In this document: piece by piece, positions 50,660-61,949 of the stretch | Layout: the number at the start of each line of letters is the position of its first letter | Numbering within the stretch: position 1 is the first letter of the stretch | NCBI GenBank assembly: GCA_009760855.2 | Contig: WPIO01000171.1 | Coordinates: forward strand, 188,001 to 252,000 | From: Cristatella mucedo | Lineage: Eukaryota; Bryozoa; Phylactolaemata; Cristatellidae | Length of the DNA stretch: 64,000 nucleotides | Direction: 5' to 3' | The notes under the pieces: model-generated | What the model was told of the DNA's origin: nothing | Databases searched by the model: none | The model's input: only the letters and a program-made list of their open reading frames with translations | Made by a program: the position numbers and the translations under genes

Positions 50660-52392
50660 CGAACCTAACAGCAAAACCAGATTATTTCAGGATATCATTG
50701 TCCTGACCACACGTTCTGACTACGAGAGCAATGAGCTTTAGGGGAACAATGAGATTCTTGAAAAAATTGTTGCTAAGCAGCTAATTGAACATATTGAAAA
50801 TAATGGAATGTCAGAAGCATTTCAATCAGGGTTCAAGAGGCAGCACTCTACTGAAACTGCTCTCCTCCGTGTTAACAATGGCATTCTACGTGGAAACGAC
50901 GACGGGAATGTCACTGCCCTAGCTCTGCTAGATCTGTCCGCTGCCTTCGCCACCATTGATCACGAAGTTCTGCTTGAACGATTGAGAACAACGATCGGTC
51001 TTGCAGACGAAGCACTGGCGTGGTTTAAATCATACTTGTCTGATCGTGTTCAATCCGTGTCGTGTGGGGGTCAGGTCTCAGACATGAGAAGGGTCACCTG
51101 TGGAGTCCCTCAAGGGTCTGTACTCGGTCCCTTGCTGTTCTCCATTTATACACAACCTCTGGGAAAAGTGATTAAGGCCCATGGAACAGCGTCATGCGGC
51201 TGTTGAGCTTCAGGCAGAAGGCAGCGATTCCACTTCACTTTGCAGCAAATGTAAAGCGCCTAGAGAGAGGTTAAGTTCTCTGAGGGCGCTTTATCAAGTG
51301 AATTATTATTACTATTATTATTATGGAATAGGATATCACTTCTATGCTGACGATACTCAGTTGTATTTGTCATTTAAACCGTCGGAATCTGCTGCAGCAA
51401 CTGAGAAACTGAATGCTTGCCTTGCCGATATTCGATCCTGGATGTCGGAAAACTTCCTGAAATTAAATGACAATAAAACCGAACTGCTTCTCATAGGACA
51501 CCCTAAGCGTGTGGCAGGATTAAAAGGTTTTGCTGTTCTAATAGGTGATGCTATTGTGCGACCTTCACCACGTGCTCGTGATCTAGGTGTCGTGTTCGAC
51601 AGCTGCCTCAATTTCAAAATCTTCATTCAGAAGACTGCCTCTACAGCTAGCCATCACATCCGATCCCTATCCAAGATTAGAAGCTGTCTCCCACAGTGGC
51701 TTGTAAAAAATTTAACTAGCTCTTTAGTTCTGTCTCGGCTTGATTATTGTAATTCCCTTTTGGCTGGGCTACCAAAGAAAGCTAGTATGCCACTACAGCG
51801 GACTATGAATATGGCTGCAAGGCTGGTCTTCAAGTCCCAGCGGTTTGAGCACGTGTCACCTTTTCTGAAAGAGCTAGGATGATTGCCGGTTGAGCAAAGG
51901 ATACAGAGCAAAGTTCTTACGCTGACCCACAAGGCCCGCCACGGCTTGGCTCCTTCGTACCTAGCTGAATTGCTGCATCAGTTTCAGCCTGTACGTGCCC
52001 TGAGGTCCTGTGTGGACAATAAATTAGCTGTCCCATTCCTCCGCTTAAAAACCGTTGGCGACAGAAGCTTTAGCTCTGCAGGTCCTAGACTGTGGAACTC
52101 GCTTCCACAATTCTTATGCAATGACATCTACTCTTTAACTGCCGACTATGGCACATCTTTTTCAGCGGTCCTGAACTGCTACTTCTATGCTACTCACTAC
52201 CTCAACTGCTCTCCTGACTCTGCTGTGCTTCCCACTTTCTTTTTGTTGCGTGAGACGAAGTCTGTTGGCTACCGAATGCGTACCAAAAGCCGCTTAGGGT
52301 GTGAGTGCGCTACACAAAACTCTCCTGCGTAACACCCACGTGGTCTTTATGACTTTGTGGAGTTACTGACGGAGATACATTACATTACATTC
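50660..52392 (+). mobile_element. LINE B, near-complete reverse transcriptase copy, split by a LINE A tail
   Basis: ORF2 from the EAFQSGFKRQHSTETALLRV segment, through [36 protein letters not shown] and the CGVPQGSVLGPLLFSIYTQP box. After the inserted A tail it continues with GYHFYADDTQLYLSF (active-site YADD intact), FLKLNDNKTELLLIGHPKR, the ARDLGVVFDSCLNF segment and the C-terminal WNSLPQFLCNDIY. One TGA (51880-51882, in ELG-stop-LPVEQ) interrupts it. The tail and (TACAT)n are intact. Being otherwise nearly open, it is among the youngest B copies here; the 5' endonuclease part is absent. Confidence 0.92.
51200..51325 (+). mobile_element. LINE A 3' tail inserted in LINE B
   Basis: CTTCACTTTGCAGCAAATGT, stem-loop with GAGAGAGGTTAAG, (ATT)n. 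ATGGAA occurs on both sides (CCATGGAACAG / ATTATGGAATAGG). The insert is read through in the downstream frame as a run of Tyr codons. Confidence 0.85.
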
Positions 52393-52439
52393 TATCTATT
52401 TTGGCACTAGGGATTAGGCATACAAACTTTGTACCCAAG

Positions 52440-53165
52440 GACGAAGAATATATTAATATAATAATAATAATAATATTGCACTTGATAAAGCGCCCTCAGA
52501 GAACTTAATCTCTTTCTAGGCGCTTTACATTTGCTGCAAAGTGATACGCAACAGAATAGTAAGTAAAATCATGCTTGAAAAACAAACAAAATGAATAACA
52601 TGGTTAGGGGTTACATGCACTGGGTCAGCATGCAAATGTGGTCAGTGGCAGCATGAACAGTGTCAGCACGCATAAGCACATCGAGGACGAATCACAAGGA
52701 CCCACTAAATGCTGTCCTAAATAGGTATGTTTTTAAGTTTCTTTTAAATGTGGTCAGGTCAGGGGATGTTCTGATGCAGGTCGGGAGGGAGTTCCAGGCT
52801 GTGGGAGCATACGAGCTAAATGCACGGTCTCCAAAGGATTTAAGGTTTGTACGAGGTATTTCTAGACTGTTGGATTCCGAAAAGCGAGTGGTACGATGCT
52901 TTGCCTGATGGGGTAGTATATCTGAAAGGTAGGCTGGAGCCATAGAATGAAGAGACCTAAAAGTGAGCGACAAAACCTTGAAGTCAATCCGTTGCTTGAC
53001 TGGTAACCAGTGCAGGTCGGCGAGAAGTGGAGTAATGTGGCAACTGCGACGCTCACGACAGACAAGCCTAGCTGCAGAGTTTTGCACCAGCTGCAATCGC
53101 CTGATCGCACATGCTGGTAGGCCTGTAAGCAGTGAGTTGCAGAAGTCGAGACGAGATGTCACGAT
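52440..53165 (-). mobile_element. LINE A copy, nearly identical to that at 1.7 kb
   Basis: (AAT)n, stem-loop complement, UTR and an intact ORF2 end ([20 protein letters not shown] to [10 protein letters not shown]). The encoded residues, including the unusual [17 protein letters not shown] and KTYLFRTAF, are the same as at 2.0-2.46 kb. Confidence 0.92.
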
Positions 53166-53314
53166 ATTGAAATACTTTACCTATTTTAATAATATAACAG
53201 TAATAGTAGAAAATTATACGGCGTAATGGTAAATAAACATGTCTTTTCATATGTAAGACTAATTTTTGTTATTCAGATTTTTTCTACAACGTCCTAAGGG
53301 ATCTCAATCTTAAT

Positions 53315-53440
53315 TTTTAGTGAATGGCTAAGGTGCTCGCTTTTAATGACAAAGATTGCAGGCTTGAGCCCGACATAATATGTAAAGCGTCTGCCTTGAG
53401 ATCGGGTTCTCTTAGGGAACAATACAAGTGAATTTTATAT
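53315..53440 (+). mobile_element. SINE1 copy, diverged
   Basis: AGTGAATGGCTAAGGTGCTCGC (A-box), GATTGCAGGCTTGAGCCCG (B-box) and ATATGTAAAGCGTCTGCCTT, TCTCTTAGGGAACAATACAAG. Confidence 0.65.
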
Positions 53441-53849
53441 TTTATATTTTGGCGCTTAAAAAAATAAATTACAAAGAGTTAATGAGAACCATTGCTGCAT
53501 GCTTGGGCAAGCAAACGAAAGCATCCAAAATATCCTGCAAATCCGGGGAGACTCGTGGCCGCTGGTTGCTCAGACTTCTAGCTACTAACATGCACTGAAA
53601 TCATGCACAGTAAACTTTCTAAGCATCGGGAAAAGGCCGCGTTCATTGCAGCGTAATTTAAAAGCGTATGGCTCTCGCCCTTAGTCACAACGTGCAAAGT
53701 TTCATAATGCTCAAGTGGGTAAATAAAATGGAAACTAACAGAGCACATTCTATGAGAATTGGATATTCTTTGTCTTCATTTTTAATGGCATCAAATCAGG
53801 CAATAAAGTTATGTCATTCTATAATTATAAAGAAGCTTAGGAAACGTAA
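53441..53849. other. Single-copy sequence, no firm exon
   Basis: CCCTTAG, 37 nt open (HNVQSFIMLKW) and GTAAAT near 53682-53725 could be a micro-exon, but there is nothing to join it to. Confidence 0.25.
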
Positions 53850-55060
53850 TAATTAAAGGTACGGTCTCCAAGATATTGTAAATTAAGGAGAAGATTAATC
53901 AAACGACCAAGGTCAGAACTGCGGGTGGCGAAACGAGTGGAGTCGTGTTTAACTAATTCAGATAGGTAGCCTAGAGAAATATAATGAATGACTCTATTGA
54001 AACATAATGAAGAATAATAGAATTAATCATTAATAATTACATACTGATTACAGTAAGACTTATTCTATACTCTATAGCAACATAATGAAGGGCTATATCG
54101 TCGAATGACAGAATCTTGAATTCGATGGCCTAATTATTAGGCAGCCAAGGCATGTTAACGAGTAGTGACGCAAAGCGGACGCTGCGAAGTTTACGATAGA
54201 TAAGGGAAACTGCCAATTTTGTGTGCAAACTGAAAGCGTCATATTGCATGGACTCGACGACCTACAAGTAGTGACCCAAAGTATTCTGCTCAGGATGTCA
54301 GTAATGCATTGACCAGCTGGCAGTGAAACTCGTATCGAAGCAAGCCATACATTTTTGCCATGCTGCTTTTCTGAAACAAACAGACGTAAATATGACGCCA
54401 GCGTGTGTGTATCTAGAGAGAAGTCATATTGGAAGAGGACACAAATATCCCGAGCAGATACTTCAGGAAATATGCCGGTTGAGCCAACATAGCGGGTTAG
54501 GGTTTTCGGTTTGCCAATAATATTTTTCTTTACCTATAATTATCAAATCAGTTGTATTGTCCTTTTATTTGAGAATACTAGCTGCTATTTAAGTGAGAAT
54601 GTCAGCAACTCGAGCTATGAGGGATCAGTCAGAGTTTAAGACGCTGAAAATCAGAGCAGAGCTCGGTTAAAGTACGAATACAGGTTGTCTCAACAGCATA
54701 AAACGAAAGCCTCGATAGGGCATGGCAATTATATCGGCCAGTGAAATAATATAAATATTAGAAATACGTTGACCTAAACGCTTATCTATGGCACCATCTA
54801 CTTAAAAGGCTCACTGGACTACTGTTTTTCAAATACAAAATAATCATAAAAAATAATTATACCTGCGTGCAGCACTCTTATGAGAACGAAATAGCTTTCT
54901 CACAAAGGACAATTCACGCAGACCTAGCAAATTATGTTAAGAAAGAGAATTTTTTTCTGCCTTTTTAATGCTGTTAAGTGGCGGAATGTCACAACGTCAA
55001 TCGGGAGTAGATTGCAGGCTGTGCCAGAAAACAAGCGAGAGCTAACCCTATCAACAGCCA
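53850..55060 (-). mobile_element. LINE A/C relic, highly decayed
   Basis: The complement retains the order of A features: GGTACGGTCTCCAAG (FGDR), CAGAATCTTGAATTCGATGG, CGAAGTTTACGATAGATAAG (LVCRE), GGATGTCAGTAATGCATTGACCAGC (VTSRL), GAGAAGTCATATTGGAAG (FQ-DLS) and the REACTCG-like active-site region near 54700. Internal stretches are duplicated or rearranged and there are many stops. Confidence 0.6.
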
Positions 55061-55069
55061 GGTCCGCAC

Positions 55070-57868
55070 CTCTCTTTACAGTCTTGAAAATTTTTGGTTT
55101 GGTCCAACACCTTAATCCTACCACCAACGTCGGTGGCCAAATTCTAGATCTCGTGATCACAAAGGATGTCTTCCCCACTGACCTTGTGATGTGCCTGCTG
55201 ACCCCCTTAGATCATTGTTCGGTCTCGTTTACTGTTTCTGCACTCTTGCAGGTACAGGATAAAGTCGAACTTATCCAGTGGCGAAACCTAAAATGCATTG
55301 ACCTGGACAAATTTTTTATATCCGTTTGTGATGCAAGTCTTCTTGATCTGCACCCAGACTCGACCGACAGCCTCCATACTCTCACTGATGCAGTAAACAT
55401 GACCTAGGAGTGCCCTTGACAAGCATGCTCCCGTTCATTCTATCTGTGTACAGAATCGTGGAGATTCCTTTCAATTTACAAAAAACTTCAAAAGATGCAC
55501 CGTGTTAAGCGCAGGCTTGAACGTCATTTTGAGAAATCGGGGTCTGATGCAGATCTAATCAATTTCAAAGACTACCTTCGAGTTTACACCCGGAAGCTTA
55601 AAAAGCCAGTGCTTCTTTTTCACTCGAAAACTGAAGTCCTGCCAGTGGGCCAAAAACAAATTTATAAGACAATACACAATTTACTGGCCAACGTTGAGAG
55701 GTTTGACTCCCCAGCTAATTAACTGTTCTGCTAAAAAGTTTTCAGCCTTCTTTTCTGAAAAATTGTGCACATTCATGCCTCCATAAAAACCCCTCCGAGT
55801 AAAGAGATTGTGGTATCACAACCTGTGACCGGCCTTAAAGGTTTTCCGAGGTTTCTGCATGCGATGTGGCTACCTTACCAAAATCTAGGAAAAGGAGCTC
55901 GTTTTCTGAAGACCTTATACCATCATCTCTGTGGTTTTCAGTGGCAGACCAACTTATCCCTGCCATAACCGACTTTTGAATGCTTCTTTGAAAAAAAGGG
56001 TTGGACCCAAGTCCTTCAAATTGGCAATCCTTAGGCCCATATTTACAAAGCATAGAATAGATACAGAGGTGGTCCTTGCAAACTATCGCCCTGTTTCCCT
56101 TCTTTTTCGTAAAAGATTTTTGAAAAAATTGTCGCGAAGCAGGTGGCTGCAGATATTGAAAATAATAAAACTTCAGAAAATTTCAACCACGGTTCAAGAG
56201 CCAGCACTCCACTGAAACTGCTCTCCTAATGGTTGACATTGACATTCTATATGGCAACGATGACGGAATATCACTGCCTCTCTACTAGATCCGTTTCTGC
56301 TGCCTTCGACGCCATTGATCATGATGTTCTACTAGAACAATTGAGAACAACGATTGGTGTATCAGACGAGGCACTGGCATGGTTTAAATCGTACTTGTCT
56401 GGTCGTGTTGAATCCCTGTCGTGTGGAGGTCAGATACCACACACGAGAAGGGTCACCTGTGGAGTCCCTCAATTAGGACAGCATTTAGCGGGTCCCTGTG
56501 ATTCGTCCTTGATGTGCTTATGCGTGCTGACACTGTGCATGCTGCCACTAACCACATTCGCATGCTGACCCTGTGCATGTCACCCTAACCATATTATTCA
56601 TTTTGTTTGTTTTTCAAGCATGATTTTACCAACCATTCAATTGCATCTCACTTTACAGCAAATGTAAAGCGCCTAGAGAGAGATTAAGTTCTCTGAGGGC
56701 GCTTTATCAAGTGAATTATTATTATTATTATTATTAAGAGTCCGTACTCGGTCCCTTGCTATTCTCCATGTATACTCAACCTCTGGGAAAACTTATTAAG
56801 GCCCAAATAATAGGATATATTACTTTGATGCTGATGATACTCAGCTGTTTTTGTCATTCAAACCGTCGGAATCTGCTGCAGCAACTGATAAACTGAATGC
56901 TTGCTTTGCCGACATTTGATCCCGGGTGTCGGAAAACTGCATGAAACTAAACGACGATATAACCGAACTGCTGCTCATAGGACACCCTAAGCGTGTGGCT
57001 GGATTAAAAGGCTTTGCTCTTCAAATAGGCGATGCTGTTATGCGACCATCACCACGTGCTCGAAATTTAGGTGTCGTTTTCGACAGCTGCCTAAACTTTA
57101 AGAGCTTCATTCAGAAGACTGCTTCTACAGCTAGCCATCGCGTCCGATCCCTATCCATGATTAGGAGCTGCTTTCCACAGTGGCTTGCAAAATATTTAAC
57201 TAGCTCCTTAGTTCTGTTCTCGGCTTGATTATTGTAATTCCCTTTTGGCTGGGCTGCCGAAAAACAACTAAGCCACTGCAGGTGGCTATGAATATGGCTG
57301 CAAGGTTAGTTTTCAAGTCCCAAAGGTTTGACCATGTGTTTCCTTTGCTAAAAGAGCTAGGGTGGCTGCCGGTTAATCAACGGATTCAGAGCAAAGTTCT
57401 TACGCTGACCCACAGGCCCACCATGGCTTGGCTCCTAAATACCTAGCTGAACTGCTGCACCTTTTTCAGCCTCTTTGTGCCCTCAGGTTCTTTTACGGAC
57501 AATAATTTAGCTGCTCCATTCCTCCGCTTAAAGACCGTTGGCGACAGAAGCTTTTGCTCTGCAGGTCCTAGACTGTAGAACTCGCTTCCACAATTCTTAC
57601 GCAACGACAACAACTCTCCTACTGCTGACTATGGCTCATTATTTTCAGCGGTCGTGAGCTGCTACTTCCATGCAACTAACTACCTCAGCTGCTCTCCTGA
57701 CTCTGCTACGCTTCCCACTTTCTCTTTGTTGGGTGAGATGCAGTCTGTTGGCTACCGAATGCGTACCGGAAGCCACTGAGGCTGTGAGTGCGCTATACAA
57801 AACTCTCCTGCTTAACACTCACAGTCTTTATGGCTTTGCAGAGTTGCAGAAGGAGATACATTACATTC
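55070..57868 (+). mobile_element. LINE B, longest copy, with endonuclease end and reverse transcriptase
   Basis: Order: end of the AP-endonuclease (VLKIFGLVQHLNPTTNVGGQ, then ILDLVITKDVF and LDHCSVSF), linker (MHRVKRRLERHFEK, FKDYLRVYTRKLKKP), NYRPVSLL, QRPAL/HSTETA-like segment in shifted frame, AAFDAIDHDVLLEQLRTTIG, SYLSGRVESLSCGGQ, CGVPQ. Then a 266-bp LINE A end intervenes, after which SVLGPLLFSMYTQPL, a YADD-region remnant (DADDTQLFLSF in mixed frames), LNDDITELLLIGHPKRVAGL and the C-terminal part follow, with B tail GTGAGTGCGCTATACAAAAC. Several frameshifts make it inactive. About 2.5 kb of B sequence is the best view of family B ORF2 in the window. Confidence 0.88.
56471..56737 (+). 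mobile_element. LINE A 3' end inserted in the GVPQGS box of LINE B
   Basis: Starts TTAGGACAGCATTTAGCGGG (end of ORF2), UTR, stem-loop GCGCCTAGAGAGAGATTAAG and (ATT)n. It separates CGVPQ from SVLGPLL. Only an A or AA is shared at the junctions, so a target duplication is short or absent. Confidence 0.88.
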
Positions 57869-57884
57869 GCATTTGAGTTTGGTT

Positions 57885-59990
57885 AGAGACACGTATAAGC
57901 GATTTGAGTGAATGGGTAGTTGGTGCGATGCTTAGCCGGACCGTGAAGGATTTCCCATAGATACTCTGGTACAAGAGAATGAATGGACTTAAATTGAGTT
58001 AAGAAGCATAAAAGATGATACACTTCTAAATGGGTGCTAGTCGTCCTTTAGAATTATTATAATATAGCAATTTCACCTTTCATGGCACGCTAGCCTAGCT
58101 GCAGATTTTTGCGCCAATTATAAGTTTCTTATTAAGCAAGTAGGATGACTAGCGTGCGGTAAGTTGCATACCTCTAAGCGGGATATTACAAATGCATGCG
58201 CCAAACTTGAATACGGTTATCTTTCAAATGCACGTCTGAATTTTTGCAATTTTACGTAGTTAAAAGTAGGTAGACTTGTGACTGTGGGGCTGATGCGGTC
58301 TTCTCGTAAAAGGTCGTTGACATTTTCATTTTTCCGAGATGCCAATATTGAGGTGGAACATTAACCATGTAATGCTTAGTCGAGAGGGCAGATACGAGAG
58401 GGATGGATTGGTTGATCGATGGTATCAAAACCTTCAGAGAGATTTTGATTTAGAAGTACTAGTGGAGAAATTTCACCTACAGTTGGTGCATTTCATTATA
58501 CGTTTGAAATATTGCTGAATATGAGAAGCAATTTTCTCTATAGGGTGACAGGAAGTTACTTGCTAGCTTACAGTTTGGTTATAAGAATCCAAGTAGTCTT
58601 TCGCTACTCGTATCAGTGCCTTAGACAGGAGCAGCAGCAGGAGATGAGATGGGTGCTGCTTAAGTACTCCTAGGCTATTGTCAAATTTTTCGCTAGTAGA
58701 CTAACAATAGCATCTTTAAAAGATGCTGTTGTAAGTCTACTTCTTAAGTACTCATAGGCTAGTGTCGAATTCTTCGCTGTAGACTCACAAAAAAAACCTG
58801 TTGTAAGTCTACTAGCAAAGAGTTTGACAGAACGACAGAACATGAGGCAAAGGGAAGATTTAGTACGCTTGCTATGCATGGCAGCCTTAGTCAAGGCATC
58901 TCAGAAGGAGAGTAGTAAGCGTAAGTCTAGCGGGTAACTAATCTTGTTACAATAGGAGATGAGATTCAAGATGAGATTAGCAGGGGCAGACTAAGAGCGA
59001 ACATTACTGAAAAGAGCAAGAAGCGGAGGTTGAAGACTTCAGCGAGATTTTCAGTTTGGGGAAGAAGCAGTTTATTGTGCCAGTCTTGCTAAACAAGAAG
59101 CTCTAAAAAGGATCGCCGCCCTGGTAGCGGCCTTGGTAGCGGTAAGGTTAGAAGGTTACCTTGCTGACTTGGGTGCGGTTTAATGAGGTGGTTTCACGAT
59201 CGACATCAACACTTTTGAATTGTGTGTCTGGTTTTGCGCTCTATTTTTACGTAAGCTAAGCTTGGCATAGTCCATGATGGGTTGATACTACATACTATAA
59301 TCCGCATATGTGGATCTATAGACAGTCTTCCAAATTTTGTATACTTTTATTATTCCTAGTTAGTATAACATCAACCAAGGGTTATCTTTGCGAGGGCGTA
59401 AATTTAGGTTGGAGAAAATCAAATTCGTCAAGGATTTGGGCAAGCCTCTTGCTGTAGCATTCCACAAAGTGAGATTTCATAAGCTGGAGGATTCAGCAGA
59501 ACTGACAGTGGATAAATTGTTTCCAGCAGATTAAATCTCAAGGTTCTTAAGTTTTCGGGAATCGCCAAGAAATTTGCATAGCGAATGAGATCAAAACTGC
59601 AGAGAGAATGCTACTCCGGGATGTGTGAAATGTGCGACAATTCTTAGCTGTAGGAGCTGGGAGTGTACAATCACTGGGAACATCTGACCGAGATTGTGAC
59701 ATTTGACCTAAGTGGGCTAAATATCCTGAGCCGTGAGAAAGAATGAATCAGCCAAGAGTAAAGCTCAGCACGCAGAATAGCCAGCAGGGTGGTAGGAACG
59801 AATACTGAAGTCACTCATTGTCAGGAAGAGACTACCAATAGGCATTAAACACTTGTTTGCAATGACGCATGCTAGTCGATCAGGTGCAACATGTACCACT
59901 TCAAAACGAAATAGCACGCTCTGCATAAAAAACGGACGGGCCAAAGACAGTGAGTAACGAGTGGAGTTAAAATTATTTTTTGTAAGTTAA
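57885..59990 (-). mobile_element. LINE A/C relic, long but decayed
   Basis: The complement shows the order of A: ORF2 end (58020-58340), palm remnant GATGGTATCAAAACCTTCAGAG (SAAFDTID region), linker and further 5' sequence: CGAGGGCGTAAATTTAGG and AATTCGTCAAGGATTTGGGC parallel 36985-37040 of the better copy. Hairpin and duplication at 58664-58815. Confidence 0.55.
58664..58815. repeat. Tandem duplication with imperfect hairpin
   Basis: AAGTACTCCTAGGCTATTGTC and AAGTACTCATAGGCTAGTGTC are two copies about 80 bp apart. Within the first unit GTAGACTAACAATAGCATCTT pairs with AAGATGCTGTTGTAAGTCTAC (58696-58740), and GTTGTAAGTCTAC recurs at the end of the second unit. Confidence 0.85.
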
Positions 59991-60141
59991 AATATAGAGC
60001 AAAGCCGGACTACAGTTTTCGCTCATAGGTACTTCATGTGCACGTCACCAAACGAAATAGCCCGAAATTGAATAGACTGCTGCGATGAGCGTCCTAAGCC
60101 CCCAAGTCGAAGTTGTCGTTTCACTGACTACTCATTCGCAG

Positions 60142-60261
60142 TGGCGAGCCAGTGGGCGGAGAGTAGAGGCAGGGGGATTCCACCCCTACGATGAACAGTT
60201 ACCTGGACCGCCCTCTATTCATACGCCTCAGACCGTCACCAACGACGACATTATTTCTTAA
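60142..60261 (+). CDS. 3'-terminal coding exon of an unidentified gene
   Basis: After an acceptor (GACTACTCATTCGCAG) there are 39 codons and TAA (60259-60261). The peptide starts WRASGRRVEAGGFHPYDEQL and ends SIHTPQTVTNDDIIS. No ATG opens it. An AATAAA lies 35 nt beyond the stop. It could be the end of the gene represented by the exons at 45 or 49.4 kb, but no intervening exons were found and phase cannot be checked. I do not recognise the sequence; an acidic, Pro-rich end of this kind is typical of cytoplasmic tails. Confidence 0.52.
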   Translation, partial: WRASGRRVEAGGFHPYDEQLPGPPSIHTPQTVTNDDIIS

Positions 60262-60295
60262 TTCCACTAGATGGGCAACCACCGAGTTTGTGTCA

Positions 60296-60301
60296 AATAA
60301 A
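60296..60301 (+). terminator. Polyadenylation signal AATAAA after the plus-strand terminal exon
   Basis: AATAAA inside GTGTCAAATAAACACC, 35 nt after the TAA at 60259-60261. It is unusually close to the stop, implying a very short 3' UTR. Confidence 0.5.
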
Positions 60302-60429
60302 CACCGCGACTTTGTCCACTAATCTTTCATTATTTGCGGGTTTATCTCCACTTACCTGAAAATCATGCTGGCCTTGGTCCTTACATAAAGAGTTTACAGG
60401 TCTCGCCCCTTGATGACCTTCCTGACTCA

Positions 60430-61670
60430 TCCAATGGTATCGTTGGCACTTTTTCGCATTGCGATGGTTTAGGTCCTACCTGAGCGGAAGACTTCCGAAA
60501 ATTGGTGCAAACAGGCAAAGATCATTCGATGAACCACTTAAGAAGGGGTACCTCAATGCTCTGTGTTTGGTCAGTTCTTTTCTCAATGCATACCCTCCAT
60601 CTTGCTGATGTGATCGCCAAGCCCAGCCTAGACTATCGATTCTATGGAAATTACACACAGTGCTACTTATACTTTGACCACTCCAAGCCAGCAGGTAGAA
60701 TTCTCTTAACTCCCTCACTCACTGTAATGCTGATATCCCCACATGGATGGCAGCAAACTTTCTTAAATTGAATGATGATCAAAACCAACCTACTAGCTAA
60801 AGACTATTCAATTAGGATACAGAAATTGTCGGCTCTGCCTGCATATTTCCTGTTGCATCTGCATGAAGTCTACGTATCCTATTCTAAAGTGACTTTTCCC
60901 AAGACTCCGTCATATCAGCTCCACAGTCAAGTGTGCTCACTTTCAGCTACATAACATTGCCAAAATGTGGGCCTGCTTAGACAGGGACACTACATCCAAA
61001 TTGGTCTATGCGTTTGTGGCATCCCGTCTCGACTTCTGTAACTTTCTGCTTGCTGGTCTCCCAGCGTGTACAAGCAGGCGCTTACGTGTAGCGCAAAACT
61101 GTGGCTAGGCTTGTCTGTTGTGAGTGTTGCAGTTGCCACATCAAACCACTTCTCGCCGACATGCACTGGCTCCTAATCAAGCAGCGCATTGACTTCAAGG
61201 TTCTGCCTCTCACTTCTAGGTCCTTTCATTCTCTGGCTTCAGCCCACCTGTCAGAACTACTCACCCACCTGGCGAAAAATCGTACAACCCGCTTTTCTTA
61301 CTCTAATTGTTTAGCCATACCTCGAACGAACCTCAAAACCGTTGGAGGCAGTGCCTTTAGCTCCTACGTTCCCAAAGCCTGGAACTCACTTCCGACGCAC
61401 GTCACAACATCCCTTGACTTGACGACATTTGAAAAGAAGCTTAAAACGCATCTGTTTATTACAGCATTTGGTGAGTCTTTGTGATTCGTCATTCTTGTGC
61501 ATTTACCCCCTTACCCTATGCCTGCCGCTTGCGGATTTTACCACAAAACATCCGATCATGCTTTCTTTGTAGCATCTGTAAAGTGCTAAAAGAGAACATT
61601 ATAATTAGTTGGTATAGAAGAACATTAGTTTTTTAAGGGGGCTGTACAAATTTATTATTACTATTATTAT
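60430..61670 (+). mobile_element. LINE A/C copy from the palm to the tail
   Basis: Starts TALFRIAMV*VLPERKTSEN-like palm remnant, then VPQCSVFGQFFSQCIPSILL (GVPQGSVLGP box degraded), DYRFYGNYTQCYLYF (YADD lost), LKLNDDQNQPTS and an open C-terminal block of 127 codons (MARLVCCECCSCHIKPLLAD to LFITAFGESL). The tail is diverged (AAGTGCTAAAAGAGAACATT). Confidence 0.75.
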
Positions 61671-61699
61671 GACATCCAGGATTGAATATCTGGATGTCA
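61670..61699. repeat. Perfect 10-bp inverted repeat with 10-nt loop in LINE B
   Basis: TGACATCCAG, loop GATTGAATAT, CTGGATGTCA. The B copy at 35.64 kb has only the first arm followed by CGGCAAGGC, so the second arm is an added inverted copy. Confidence 0.9.
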
Positions 61700-61930
61700 A
61701 ATATTCAGTTTATCAGTCGCTTCAGTAGATTCCAATAGTTTAAATGGCAAACTACAGCTGAGTATCTTCAGCATAGAAGTGATAACCGATCTCATGGGTT
61801 CTAAGTAATTTTCGCAGAAGCTCAGTATAAATAGAGAACAGTAAAGAACAGGGAGCGGAACCTTTTGGAACTCTGCAGGTGAATCAGCAACAGCAACAGG
61901 CGATTAAGGGCACAATCCAAGTGTCCCGTA
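61670..61930 (-). mobile_element. LINE B fragment (YADD region) with a fold-back
   Basis: Complement encodes the segment RVPQGSVLCSLFSIYTELL, the HFYAEDTQL-like box and the following ILDVRW. At 61670-61699 TGACATCCAG is followed by its inverted copy CTGGATGTCA. Confidence 0.75.
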
Positions 61931-61949
61931 TGAAAAGAACTTGTAATGC

